From Flavobacteriaceae bacterium (GTDB lineage: Bacteria > Bacteroidota > Bacteroidia > Flavobacteriales > Flavobacteriaceae), in NCBI GenBank assembly GCA_002702745.1, contig PABM01000026.1:24050-29430 (forward strand): a DNA stretch of 5,381 bases, read 5' to 3'. Of the stretch, positions 1-5,381 are shown one piece after another. The notes beneath the pieces were generated by a model. The model did not search any database. It worked only from the letters and a program-made list of their open reading frames with translations, and was not told where the DNA came from. Positions within the stretch are counted from its first letter, which is position 1. Each line of letters starts with the position of its first letter. Made by a program: the position numbers and the translations under genes.

Positions 1-248
1 CCAGCCATAATAATCGCTAAATCAGCTATAATCCACTCACAACAATTTTTCGACATCAAACCTATATGACTTCCTTTAGGTAATCCAAGACTCTTAAGGC
101 CTGTTGCTAATTTCCTAGCCATTAGACCTGCTTCTCCCCATGTATAAACCTCCCAATTATTTCCAAAGGGTTGTCTTAGAAATGGTTTATCTCTAAGCTT
201 TTCTTCCCAATCATAAAATTTAAAATGATATTTTTTATTGCTTGACAT
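1..248 (-). CDS. AMP-forming acyl-CoA synthetase (long-chain fatty-acid-CoA ligase type), N-terminal part only
   Basis: This is the first 82 codons of a gene that reads leftward off the window; the start ATG is at 248-246. The translation begins MSSNKKYHFKFYDWEEKL and contains LRQPFGNNWEVYTWGE, ARKLATGLKSLGLPKGSHIG and LMSKNCCEWIIADLAIIMAG. This is the usual N-terminal pattern of ANL-superfamily acyl-CoA ligases: a 'W..YTWGE' segment, a helix that ends in 'LGLPKGSHIGLMSKN', then a 'EW..ADLAI..AG' helix. Such enzymes activate a fatty or other carboxylic acid with ATP through an acyl-adenylate to the CoA thioester, in the cytoplasm or at the inner membrane. AAAGGAC directly before the ATG is a plausible but closely spaced ribosome binding site. 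The gene is divergent from the carboxylase gene, so it may supply that pathway's CoA thioester, although the substrate cannot be read from this fragment. The P-loop and catalytic core lie outside the window. The family call is fairly sure and the chain-length class is not. Confidence 0.85.
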   Translation of the reverse strand, partial: MSSNKKYHFKFYDWEEKLRDKPFLRQPFGNNWEVYTWGEAGLMARKLATGLKSLGLPKGSHIGLMSKNCCEWIIADLAIIMA

Positions 249-315
249 GTCCTTTTTTTATTTTGAAATGGATTAACAAATTACAAAATTGTCTTATTTT
301 TTTGCGAATTATTCA

Positions 316-321
316 ATTATA
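316..321 (-). promoter_or_regulatory. Candidate -10 element for the leftward acyl-CoA synthetase gene
   Basis: Read on the minus strand this hexamer is TATAAT, a perfect sigma-70 type -10 box. It lies about 68 bases upstream of the acyl-CoA synthetase ATG, which predicts a leader of about 60 nt. No good -35 hexamer sits at 16-18 bp; the closest is TTATCA at 346-341, with a 19-bp spacer. In DNA this rich in A and T a perfect TATAAT can arise by chance, so this is tentative. Confidence 0.3.
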
Positions 322-344
322 ATTTACTGAAAAAATATTTTGAT

Positions 345-361
345 AAATAAAGACTTTATTT
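345..361. repeat. 17-bp palindrome in the divergent control region (possible operator)
   Basis: Perfect 8-bp arms, AAATAAAG and CTTTATTT, flank a single A. The element sits between the candidate leftward -10/-35 region and the rightward -35 box at 371. That is a position from which a dimeric regulator could affect both divergent genes. Perfect symmetry is visible directly; regulatory function is inference. In sequence this AT-rich, an 8-bp perfect palindrome somewhere in the 196-bp gap would not be very surprising by chance. Confidence 0.3.
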
Positions 362-370
362 TTTAAATTT

Positions 371-399
371 TTGATAAAATTATTGATTAGACTTAAAAT
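371..399 (+). promoter_or_regulatory. Sigma-70 type promoter for the carboxylase-hydratase pair
   Basis: TTGATA (371-376) and TAAAAT (394-399) each match five of six consensus bases and are separated by the optimal 17 bp. Transcription would start near 406, giving a leader of about 39 nt before the ATG at 445. It is the best promoter match I found in the window and is correctly placed for the downstream genes. An alternative reading is the Bacteroidota -7 consensus TAnnTTTG, which TAAATTTG at 400-407 matches. However, no TTTG lies at the expected distance upstream of it, so the sigma-70 reading is preferred. Confidence 0.5.
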
Positions 400-444
400 T
401 AAATTTGTTAAATTGTTTATTCAAGATTTAATTCCCAGCCTAAT

Positions 445-2049
445 ATGCAAGAAATAAATTCTAAGATAGATGTGTTGAGTTCAAAGTACATTGAAAATTA
501 TGCTTCAATGAAAAAAATTATTTTGGAGTTAGAATCCTACTTTGAACTTTCAAGAAACGAAGGGAGTAAAGAAAAAATTAAGAGAGCTAGAAAAAGAAAT
601 AAATTATTGGCCAGGGAAAAAATTGATCTTCTTCTTGATAAAAATAAACCTCATGTAGAGCTTATGTCCTTAGCAGGTTTAAAGCATAAAAACGGGTTTG
701 GAGCAGGTGGTACCACAGTAGTTGTCCTTGGATATGTTTCTGGAATATTATGTTTAATTAATGCTAATGTTTCTACCAGAAAAGCTGGAGCTATTGATTA
801 TGCTACAAGTTTAAAAAATCTAAGACTTTCACAAATTGCTTCAGAAAATAAATTATTAACAATAAACTTGGTCGAAAGTGGGGGAGCTAATCTCCCTGAT
901 CAAGATAGGGTATTTAATAATTATGGTAAATTTTTCATGGAAATGTCTCAAAGATCAAAAAAAGGGATTCCATCGATATCTGTGGTTTTTGGAAATGCTA
1001 CAGCAGGTGGAGCATATGTGCCAGGGATGTCAGATTATACAATTATGCAAAAAAATAACGCAAAAGTGTTTCTTGCTGGACCACCCTTGGTAAAAATGGC
1101 AACTAATGAGGATGCTAATGATGAGGAATTAGGCGGAGCATTAATGCATAGTAGTATTTCTGGTGTTTCAGATTTTTTAGCTGACAATGAAAAACATGCA
1201 TTAGAGATCACAAGAGATTTGGTTTCTAAGATCCATGAAAATAAGTTTAAGATCAATGATTACGAAAAACAAGCTTTATTACCAAGATTTAATGAAGATG
1301 AAATATTAGGAATAATACCTTCTAATTTAAAAAAACCTTTAGATAGCTGTGAATTCATTATGCGTTTTATTGATAGTTCAGAGTATACTGAATTCAAAGA
1401 AAATTATGGGAAAACAATGCTATGCTGTTGGGCTAAAATAAACGGATATCCAGTAGGGATTATAGCAAATAATGGAGTTATTTTTATCGAGTCTGCACGT
1501 AAGGCAACTCATTTTATTCAGCTTGCAAATAAATCTAATACACCCTTACTATTTATTCATAACACTACTGGTTTCATGGTTGGAAAAAAACATGAGCAGA
1601 GTGGAATGATAAATGCCGGCTCACAACTGGTTCATGCAGTTGCAGGTAGTACCGTCCCTCACATTAGCATACAAGTTGGTAATTCATACGGAGCTGGAAA
1701 TTATGCTATGTGTGGAAGATCATTTAACCCTAGATTTCTTTTTTCATACCCAAATTCAAAATCAGGAGTGATGGGTGCTGATCAGTTAGCAGGTGTAATG
1801 GAAATTGTAAAAAGAAAATCTGCCGAATCATTAAACAAAGTTATAGATGAGAAGTTGTTAATGGAGGAAAAACACAATTTAGCTGAACAAGCAGAAAAAA
1901 AAGCTAGTGTATGGCATACTACATCTGAAGTTTGGGATGATGGAGTCATTGATCCAAGAGATACCAGAAAATATTTATCAATGGCTCTTTCAGCTGTATA
2001 TAACAACACAATTAAAGGTGCGGACTCATTTGGGGTCTTTAGAATGTAA
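445..2049 (+). CDS. Biotin-dependent acyl-CoA carboxylase, carboxyltransferase (beta) subunit, methylcrotonyl-/geranyl-CoA carboxylase type
   Basis: This 534-residue protein has the full length and both crotonase-fold halves of an acyl-CoA carboxyltransferase, which moves the carboxyl group from carboxybiotin to an acyl-CoA in the cytoplasm. The N-terminal half has the helical RARKRNKLLAREKIDLLLD segment (47-65), SGGANLPDQ (145-153) and the oxyanion segment ATAGGAYVPGMSDY (186-199). The C-terminal half has NTTGFMVG (373-380), GNSYGAGNYAMCGR (412-425), MGADQLAGVM (443-452) and WDDGVIDPRDTR (497-508), and it ends in FGVFRM. These features, especially GFMVG and the FG[VI]FRM end, place it with 3-methylcrotonyl-CoA (MccB/LiuB) and geranyl-CoA (AtuC) carboxylases rather than PccB or AccD. 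The AGPPLVKMAT..DANDEELGGALMH stretch and LADNEKHAL look slightly more AtuC-like to me, but this is from memory. The biotin-bearing alpha subunit is not in the window. No Shine-Dalgarno sequence precedes the ATG. The family is sure; the substrate (methylcrotonyl, geranyl or another 3-methyl-enoyl-CoA) is open. Confidence 0.93.
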   Translation: MQEINSKIDVLSSKYIENYASMKKIILELESYFELSRNEGSKEKIKRARKRNKLLAREKIDLLLDKNKPHVELMSLAGLKHKNGFGAGGTTVVVLGYVSGILCLINANVSTRKAGAIDYATSLKNLRLSQIASENKLLTINLVESGGANLPDQDRVFNNYGKFFMEMSQRSKKGIPSISVVFGNATAGGAYVPGMSDYTIMQKNNAKVFLAGPPLVKMATNEDANDEELGGALMHSSISGVSDFLADNEKHALEITRDLVSKIHENKFKINDYEKQALLPRFNEDEILGIIPSNLKKPLDSCEFIMRFIDSSEYTEFKENYGKTMLCCWAKINGYPVGIIANNGVIFIESARKATHFIQLANKSNTPLLFIHNTTGFMVGKKHEQSGMINAGSQLVHAVAGSTVPHISIQVGNSYGAGNYAMCGRSFNPRFLFSYPNSKSGVMGADQLAGVMEIVKRKSAESLNKVIDEKLLMEEKHNLAEQAEKKASVWHTTSEVWDDGVIDPRDTRKYLSMALSAVYNNTIKGADSFGVFRM

Positions 2050-2059
2050 ATTTTACAGT

Positions 2060-2836
2060 ATGAACTATTTTAGTGAAGGTCAATTATCAAATTTCTGGGA
2101 AAATAATTTTCATTTTTTAAATATTGAGGAGAATGAAGGTGTTTTTTTTCTAACATTGAATAGACCAAATAAAAAAAATGCTTTACATCCTCAAATGATA
2201 AATGAAATCGCATTTTGCTTTAATTATATTTCAAAAAATAATAACGTAAGACTAGTGATTGTAAAGTCTAGTGGTGATACTTTTTCTGCAGGAGCTGATT
2301 TAAAGGCTCTAAAAAACAATGTTGAACCTCACAAGTCTTCGATTCCTGAGCCATCTAAAAAAATAATAATTGGTAATTTATTCAATAGTCTATACAAACC
2401 AAAGTTAGCTGTAGTTCAGGGAAATGTGTATGCCGGTGGTTGTTTAATAGTCGCTGGGTGTAATTATGTAATTTCATGTGATAATCTTTCATATTCTTTA
2501 CCTGAAGTAAAAAGAGGTATTTTCCCACTTCAGGTAATGGAATCTCTTTCTCATATCATCGGGTTAAAGAAAACTATAGATTGGTGTATTAGAGGATATA
2601 AAATTGATACTAATAAAGCTTTTGATTGGGGTCTTGTAGACCAAATATGTGAATATGATGAGCTTGAAAAATCAATTAATGATTGGGTAGCCAGTTTTTC
2701 AGAAAATTCTCAAATAGCAATTGAATTTGGACTAAAAATATATCATGAACACTTTCAAGATAATTCAAAACACGAAAAATTGGAAAAACTTTTTAGGGAA
2801 ATGCTTGAACAAAATCACTTATCTACCGATTTCTAA
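2060..2836 (+). CDS. Enoyl-CoA hydratase/isomerase (crotonase) family protein, probable 3-methylglutaconyl- or isohexenylglutaconyl-CoA hydratase
   Basis: The frame stays open upstream into the carboxylase gene, but I start it at 2060. That gives a normal 258-residue crotonase beginning MNYFSEGQLS, 10 bp after the carboxylase stop, so the two are probably cotranscribed. Visible motifs are LTLNRPNKKNAL (31-42), the first oxyanion-hole segment FSAGADLKAL (75-84), the second GNVYAGGCLIVAGC (121-134) and SLPEVKRGIFPLQVMESL (146-163). Glu149 corresponds to Glu164 of rat enoyl-CoA hydratase. The position of its other catalytic glutamate, Glu144 (GGGCE), is Leu129 here. Loss of that residue, together with a 'PE..xG..P..V' stretch after Glu149, recalls LiuC (methylglutaconyl-CoA hydratase) and AtuE (isohexenylglutaconyl-CoA hydratase), which follow the carboxylase step in leucine and terpene degradation. 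The neighbouring carboxylase beta subunit supports this. A different crotonase reaction (isomerase, hydrolase or lyase) cannot be excluded. No clear Shine-Dalgarno sequence is present. Confidence 0.85.
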   Translation: MNYFSEGQLSNFWENNFHFLNIEENEGVFFLTLNRPNKKNALHPQMINEIAFCFNYISKNNNVRLVIVKSSGDTFSAGADLKALKNNVEPHKSSIPEPSKKIIIGNLFNSLYKPKLAVVQGNVYAGGCLIVAGCNYVISCDNLSYSLPEVKRGIFPLQVMESLSHIIGLKKTIDWCIRGYKIDTNKAFDWGLVDQICEYDELEKSINDWVASFSENSQIAIEFGLKIYHEHFQDNSKHEKLEKLFREMLEQNHLSTDF

Positions 2837-2838
2837 AA

Positions 2839-4302
2839 TTAACTAATTGGGATTAGCTCTGTCATTTCAAAAACGTAGGGAAGTGTAAAGTATACTACTA
2901 ATGTTATAGTTATTATTGAAATTAAATTCATCCAAATTCCCTTTTTAAACATGTCCTCAATTTTCAAAAATCCAGATCCAAAAACAACAGCATTAGGTGG
3001 TGTTGATATAGGAAGCATGAATGCACATGAGGCTGCTAATGTTGCACTAACTAGTAAAAAGTAAGGGTGTACTTCGATTGCTAATGCAATAGTTACAAGC
3101 ACAGGTAGAAGCATAGCCGTTGTTGCCATGTTTGAAGTAACCTCAGTTAATAAATTTATGGATGTTACAATGATTAGTATAATTAAAAATAATGACAGAT
3201 TATCAAGGTTTTGAAGTAAGTCAGCAATCCATAAAGCTAAACCACTTTTCCCAAAGGCACTAGCTATAGCCATTCCACCCCCAAATAAAATTAGTATTCC
3301 CCAGGGTAATTTTACAGTATCTTCCCAGACCAATAATTTACTTTTAACTTTTTGATTTTTTGTGGGAATTATAAACAAAGTAACAGCAAAGAAAATAGCT
3401 ATGATAGTATCATCAACCATCGGAAAAACTGTTTCGATTTGTCCACGGAAAATCCATCCGAGGGCGGTTAGGGTAAAAACAATTAGAACCTTTATTTCTT
3501 CGTCTGAAAAATCCCCCAGTTTTTTTATCTGTCTAATTATTTCATCCCTTCCTGCCGGGAATTCTTCATTTTTAAATTTAAAAGCAATTTTTGTTAAATA
3601 AATCCAACATATAAATAATAAAAATGAAGATAGAGGAACACCAAACTTCATCCAATCAAACATATTTAATTTTATTCCATAGCTTTCTTCAACCACTCCA
3701 GCTAAAACCATATTAGGAGGAGTTCCAATTAAGGTGGCCATTCCTCCAATTGAAGCACTGTAGGCAATAGCAATCATTAGAGATTTACCAAAAGTTTCAT
3801 TTTCATTTTCTGATGTTTGTGGGTCATCTTTCAGTTGAGATATAATAGCAAGACCAACTGGCAAAATCATAATCGAGGTTGCTGTGTTAGAAATCCACAT
3901 AGATAGAAAAGCAGTAGCCAACATGAACCCAAGTATAACCCGAGATTTATTACTTCCTGTAAATCTTATTATATTAAGTGCAAGTCTTTTATGAAGATTC
4001 CATTTTTCTATCGAAAGTGCTATCAAAAAACCACCAACAAAAAGGAATACTAGTTTGTGGCCATAAGCAGCGGTAGTTGTAGATAAATCCATGCCACCAG
4101 TAATAGGGAAAAGAACAATTGGAAGTAATGCTGTTACAGAAATTGGTACACATTCTGTTACCCACCAGATAGCCATCCATGCTGTAGAAGCAAGTATACA
4201 TTTTGCTTCAAAACTTAATCCATCTGCTTCAAAAAACAGTAATATTAATGAAAAGACCAGTGGGCCTAAAATTAATCCAATTATGTTTTTAGATAGCTTC
4301 AT
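2839..4302 (-). CDS. DASS/SLC13-family sodium:dicarboxylate (or sulfate) symporter
   Basis: This 487-residue integral membrane protein has many hydrophobic segments and the two-fold internal repeat of divalent anion:sodium symporters (relatives of VcINDY and NaDC/NaCT). Repeat 1 carries WISNTATSIMILPVG (136-150) and GTPPNMVLAG (193-202). Repeat 2 carries TEVTSNMATTAMLLPV (386-401) and STPPNAVVFG (433-442). These are the SN[TX] hairpins that hold sodium and the substrate carboxylate, plus the TPPN loops. ASCAFMLPISTPPNAVV (424-440) fits the sodium:sulfate symporter family signature. An amphipathic region with charged residues at 242-270 looks like the cytoplasmic linker between the repeats. 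The family imports C4/C5 dicarboxylates, citrate or sulfate; the substrate is not readable, but the second SNM resembles SNV of animal carboxylate carriers. The ATG directly follows the stop codon of the hydrolase gene, so it is probably translated by coupling in one operon. It ends 2 bp from the convergent hydratase gene. Confidence 0.93.
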   Translation of the reverse strand: MKLSKNIIGLILGPLVFSLILLFFEADGLSFEAKCILASTAWMAIWWVTECVPISVTALLPIVLFPITGGMDLSTTTAAYGHKLVFLFVGGFLIALSIEKWNLHKRLALNIIRFTGSNKSRVILGFMLATAFLSMWISNTATSIMILPVGLAIISQLKDDPQTSENENETFGKSLMIAIAYSASIGGMATLIGTPPNMVLAGVVEESYGIKLNMFDWMKFGVPLSSFLLFICWIYLTKIAFKFKNEEFPAGRDEIIRQIKKLGDFSDEEIKVLIVFTLTALGWIFRGQIETVFPMVDDTIIAIFFAVTLFIIPTKNQKVKSKLLVWEDTVKLPWGILILFGGGMAIASAFGKSGLALWIADLLQNLDNLSLFLIILIIVTSINLLTEVTSNMATTAMLLPVLVTIALAIEVHPYFLLVSATLAASCAFMLPISTPPNAVVFGSGFLKIEDMFKKGIWMNLISIITITLVVYFTLPYVFEMTELIPIS

Positions 4303-5220
4303 TTAATTAAACATTAGGTCGCATGCATTGTCTGCATTTGGGATAAGGTTGTGTCCAGCTCCTTGTATTATATGTAATGACCAATTAAAATTATAATCAC
4401 TAGACTCTGCAATATTTTGACCAGTTTCAAAAAAATGAATTGCTCTTGTTACTCTATTTAGCCCTTGTGCATCAGCATATTCATTATGTCTTAAACCGAC
4501 AGAATTTGGGTCGTTGTCCAAAGCCCCAACTTGTATATATAAATCACTTGATAGAAGGTTATCTAAGTTGCTATTCGATAAAATACTATTATCCAATCCA
4601 TACGGAAAAGGTATGTTGTTTTCAGGAACAGTGTACCATCCAGCTGCACCAGCAACTACTTTGTTAAATCTAGCATTTGGTTTAAATTGGATAAATCTAT
4701 GAACAAATTGAGCCCCTGCTGAAAATCCAAATAAATTATATTTTTCTACTGTCAGTGATAAAGAGCTGACAACAGAATCAAATAAAGGTTCAATTATAGA
4801 AAATGACCATTCCTCTTCGTCATTTAATGTTGAGGTACTTGGATTATCTCCATCTTCGTAAACATTTCCAAGATTATATCCATCACCTAGAGAAAAATTC
4901 TGTGAAGAAAATTTAGGAGCTATTAAAACAAAATTATACTCAATTGATTTTTGAATCATATTGTTTCTAACTCCCTCGGCATCTCTACTGCCTCCATGTA
5001 ATGCAAAAACAACTTTAGACGAAGCACTATATGTCGCTGGCACATGATAAAAAACTTCGAAATCAATCTCATTCATTGAAAAAATGAAAATTCCCGTTCC
5101 TACATTAATTTCAGCTGGAATTACAGGGGCTGGGCTTGGGGTAAAGTTAGAGCCAGCTGGGCTACAGGATATTATAAAAACTGTAAAAAATAAAAGAAAG
5201 TTTTTTAAAATTAATTTCAT
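4303..5220 (-). CDS. Secreted lipoprotein alpha/beta hydrolase (PHB-depolymerase/feruloyl-esterase-like)
   Basis: I take the ATG at 5220 (305 residues) rather than the in-frame ATG at 5244, because it gives a standard lipoprotein signal: MKLILKNFLLFFTVFIISC, with two lysines, a hydrophobic core and lipobox IISC (lipidated Cys19). A proline/serine-rich spacer (PSPAPVIPAE) follows. The mature part is an alpha/beta hydrolase. VVFALHGGS (70-78) supplies the oxyanion-hole HGG, GFSAG (165-169) is the nucleophile elbow with Ser167, GALDNDP (232-238) holds the likely acid Asp235 or Asp237, and QGAGHN (286-291) holds His290. AGWYTVPENN and PYGLDNS (about 192-212) and the QG.NR..RA..FFETG stretch recall secreted proteobacterial esterases related to polyhydroxybutyrate depolymerases. 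It is likely anchored to the inner or outer membrane facing the periplasm or exterior, cleaving a carboxylic ester. Its stop codon abuts the symporter ATG, which suggests a shared role in nutrient uptake. The fold and secretion are well supported; the substrate is unknown. Confidence 0.85.
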   Translation of the reverse strand: MKLILKNFLLFFTVFIISCSPAGSNFTPSPAPVIPAEINVGTGIFIFSMNEIDFEVFYHVPATYSASSKVVFALHGGSRDAEGVRNNMIQKSIEYNFVLIAPKFSSQNFSLGDGYNLGNVYEDGDNPSTSTLNDEEEWSFSIIEPLFDSVVSSLSLTVEKYNLFGFSAGAQFVHRFIQFKPNARFNKVVAGAAGWYTVPENNIPFPYGLDNSILSNSNLDNLLSSDLYIQVGALDNDPNSVGLRHNEYADAQGLNRVTRAIHFFETGQNIAESSDYNFNWSLHIIQGAGHNLIPNADNACDLMFN

Positions 5221-5244
5221 TTGATCGTGATGGATTGTTGTCAT

Positions 5245-5291
5245 AAATAAATGAAATTTAAACGAATAAAAAAATTACAATTCATTTATTT
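5245..5291. repeat. 11-bp inverted repeat in the divergent region before the lipoprotein gene
   Basis: AAATAAATGAA (5245-5255) and TTCATTTATTT (5281-5291) are perfect reverse complements separated by 25 bases. They lie between the leftward lipoprotein gene and the rightward gene at 5331. Arm centres are about 36 bp apart, so a pair of regulator half-sites is possible. The low sequence complexity means chance symmetry remains a real alternative. Confidence 0.3.
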
Positions 5292-5330
5292 TTTCTAAGT
5301 TAGTATTCGATAAATATAACGTTTTACTAT

Positions 5331-5381
5331 ATGAGAATTAGACTACTTTCCTTATTTGTATTTTTATTTGTTTTTATGTCA
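5331..5381 (+). CDS. Start of a secreted or membrane protein gene, cut off by the window end
   Basis: An ATG at 5331 opens a frame that stays open for the 17 codons available: MRIRLLSLFVFLFVFMS. Two arginines followed by an unbroken hydrophobic stretch look like the start of a signal peptide or first transmembrane helix. The position is right for a gene divergent from the lipoprotein hydrolase, with 110 bp between the two starts. There is no Shine-Dalgarno sequence (GTTTTACTAT precedes the ATG), as for most genes in this window. A weak TATAAC at 5315-5320 could be a -10 box but would leave almost no leader. Product and function cannot be told from this fragment. Confidence 0.55.
   Translation, partial: MRIRLLSLFVFLFVFMS

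Noticed and set aside
273..411. 10-bp inverted repeat TTAACAAATT (273-282) / AATTTGTTAA (402-411) near the two divergent starts
   Set aside because: With about 120 bp between arms in a 196-bp AT-rich gap, a match of this length is roughly what chance would give.
878..1256. Overlapping open frames on both strands inside the carboxylase gene
   Set aside because: They lie fully within a well-recognised coding sequence and show no recognisable protein features; they are shadows of the real gene.
1907..2059. Upstream extension of the hydratase reading frame into the carboxylase gene (51 extra residues)
   Set aside because: The added residues have no crotonase similarity and overlap well-conserved carboxyltransferase C-terminal coding sequence. 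The ATG at 2060 gives the normal family length.
2843..2856. Small hairpin CTAAT-TGGG-ATTAG near the convergent stops as a terminator
   Set aside because: The 5-bp AT-rich stem is weak, lies inside the symporter coding sequence and has no T-run on either side.
3362..4306. Open frames antisense to, or in another frame of, the symporter gene
   Set aside because: The symporter frame carries clear family motifs along its whole length. The other frames show none and have no initiation signals.
5221..5244. Earlier in-frame start of the lipoprotein gene at 5244
   Set aside because: It would add MTTIHHDQ before an already complete lipoprotein signal peptide. No ribosome binding site favours either start, so the shorter form is preferred, though the longer one is not excluded.
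5251..5298. 15-codon rightward mini-ORF MKFKRIKKLQFIYFF, possible leader peptide
   Set aside because: It has no ribosome binding site, no attenuator-like hairpin and no run of a regulatory amino acid. A short open frame in AT-rich DNA is expected by chance.

Overview
The window is an AT-rich (roughly one-third G+C by eye), densely coding stretch of a bacterial chromosome. It holds four complete genes and a partial gene at each end. Gene content and base composition suit a free-living marine bacterium with a small AT-rich genome. A gammaproteobacterium of the SAR86 type is my leading guess, from the style of the acyl-CoA ligase, the carboxyltransferase and the secreted hydrolase. A member of the Bacteroidota is not excluded: Shine-Dalgarno sites are mostly absent and the transporter looks similar to ones in that phylum. 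No rRNA, tRNA, CRISPR array, insertion sequence or phage gene is visible.

Left half (1-2836), acyl-CoA catabolism. The 5' end of an AMP-forming acyl-CoA synthetase gene reads leftward and off the window. It is divergent, across a 196-bp AT-rich control region, from a rightward pair: a biotin-dependent acyl-CoA carboxylase beta subunit (methylcrotonyl-/geranyl-CoA carboxylase type) and, 10 bp downstream, a crotonase-family hydratase of the LiuC/AtuE kind. Together these match steps of leucine or acyclic-terpene (citronellol/geraniol) degradation: activation to a CoA thioester, gamma-carboxylation of a 3-methyl-2-enoyl-CoA, then hydration of the glutaconyl-CoA product. The biotin-carrying alpha subunit, the acyl-CoA dehydrogenase and the lyase are not in the window.

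Right half (2839-5220), a two-gene leftward unit. A predicted lipoprotein alpha/beta hydrolase is followed without any intergenic base by a DASS/SLC13-family anion symporter. The stop codon TAA abuts the ATG, so translational coupling is likely. A plausible but unproved reading is that the hydrolase releases a carboxylate outside the cytoplasm and the symporter imports it. The two halves converge with only 2 bp between their stop codons.

The last 51 bases open a further rightward gene with a signal-peptide-like start, divergent from the lipoprotein gene across 110 bp. Nothing here is clearly an undescribed system. The points most worth checking are the substrate of the carboxylase/hydratase pair, the lost first catalytic glutamate of the hydratase, the hydrolase-transporter coupling, and the symmetric elements in the two divergent intergenic regions.
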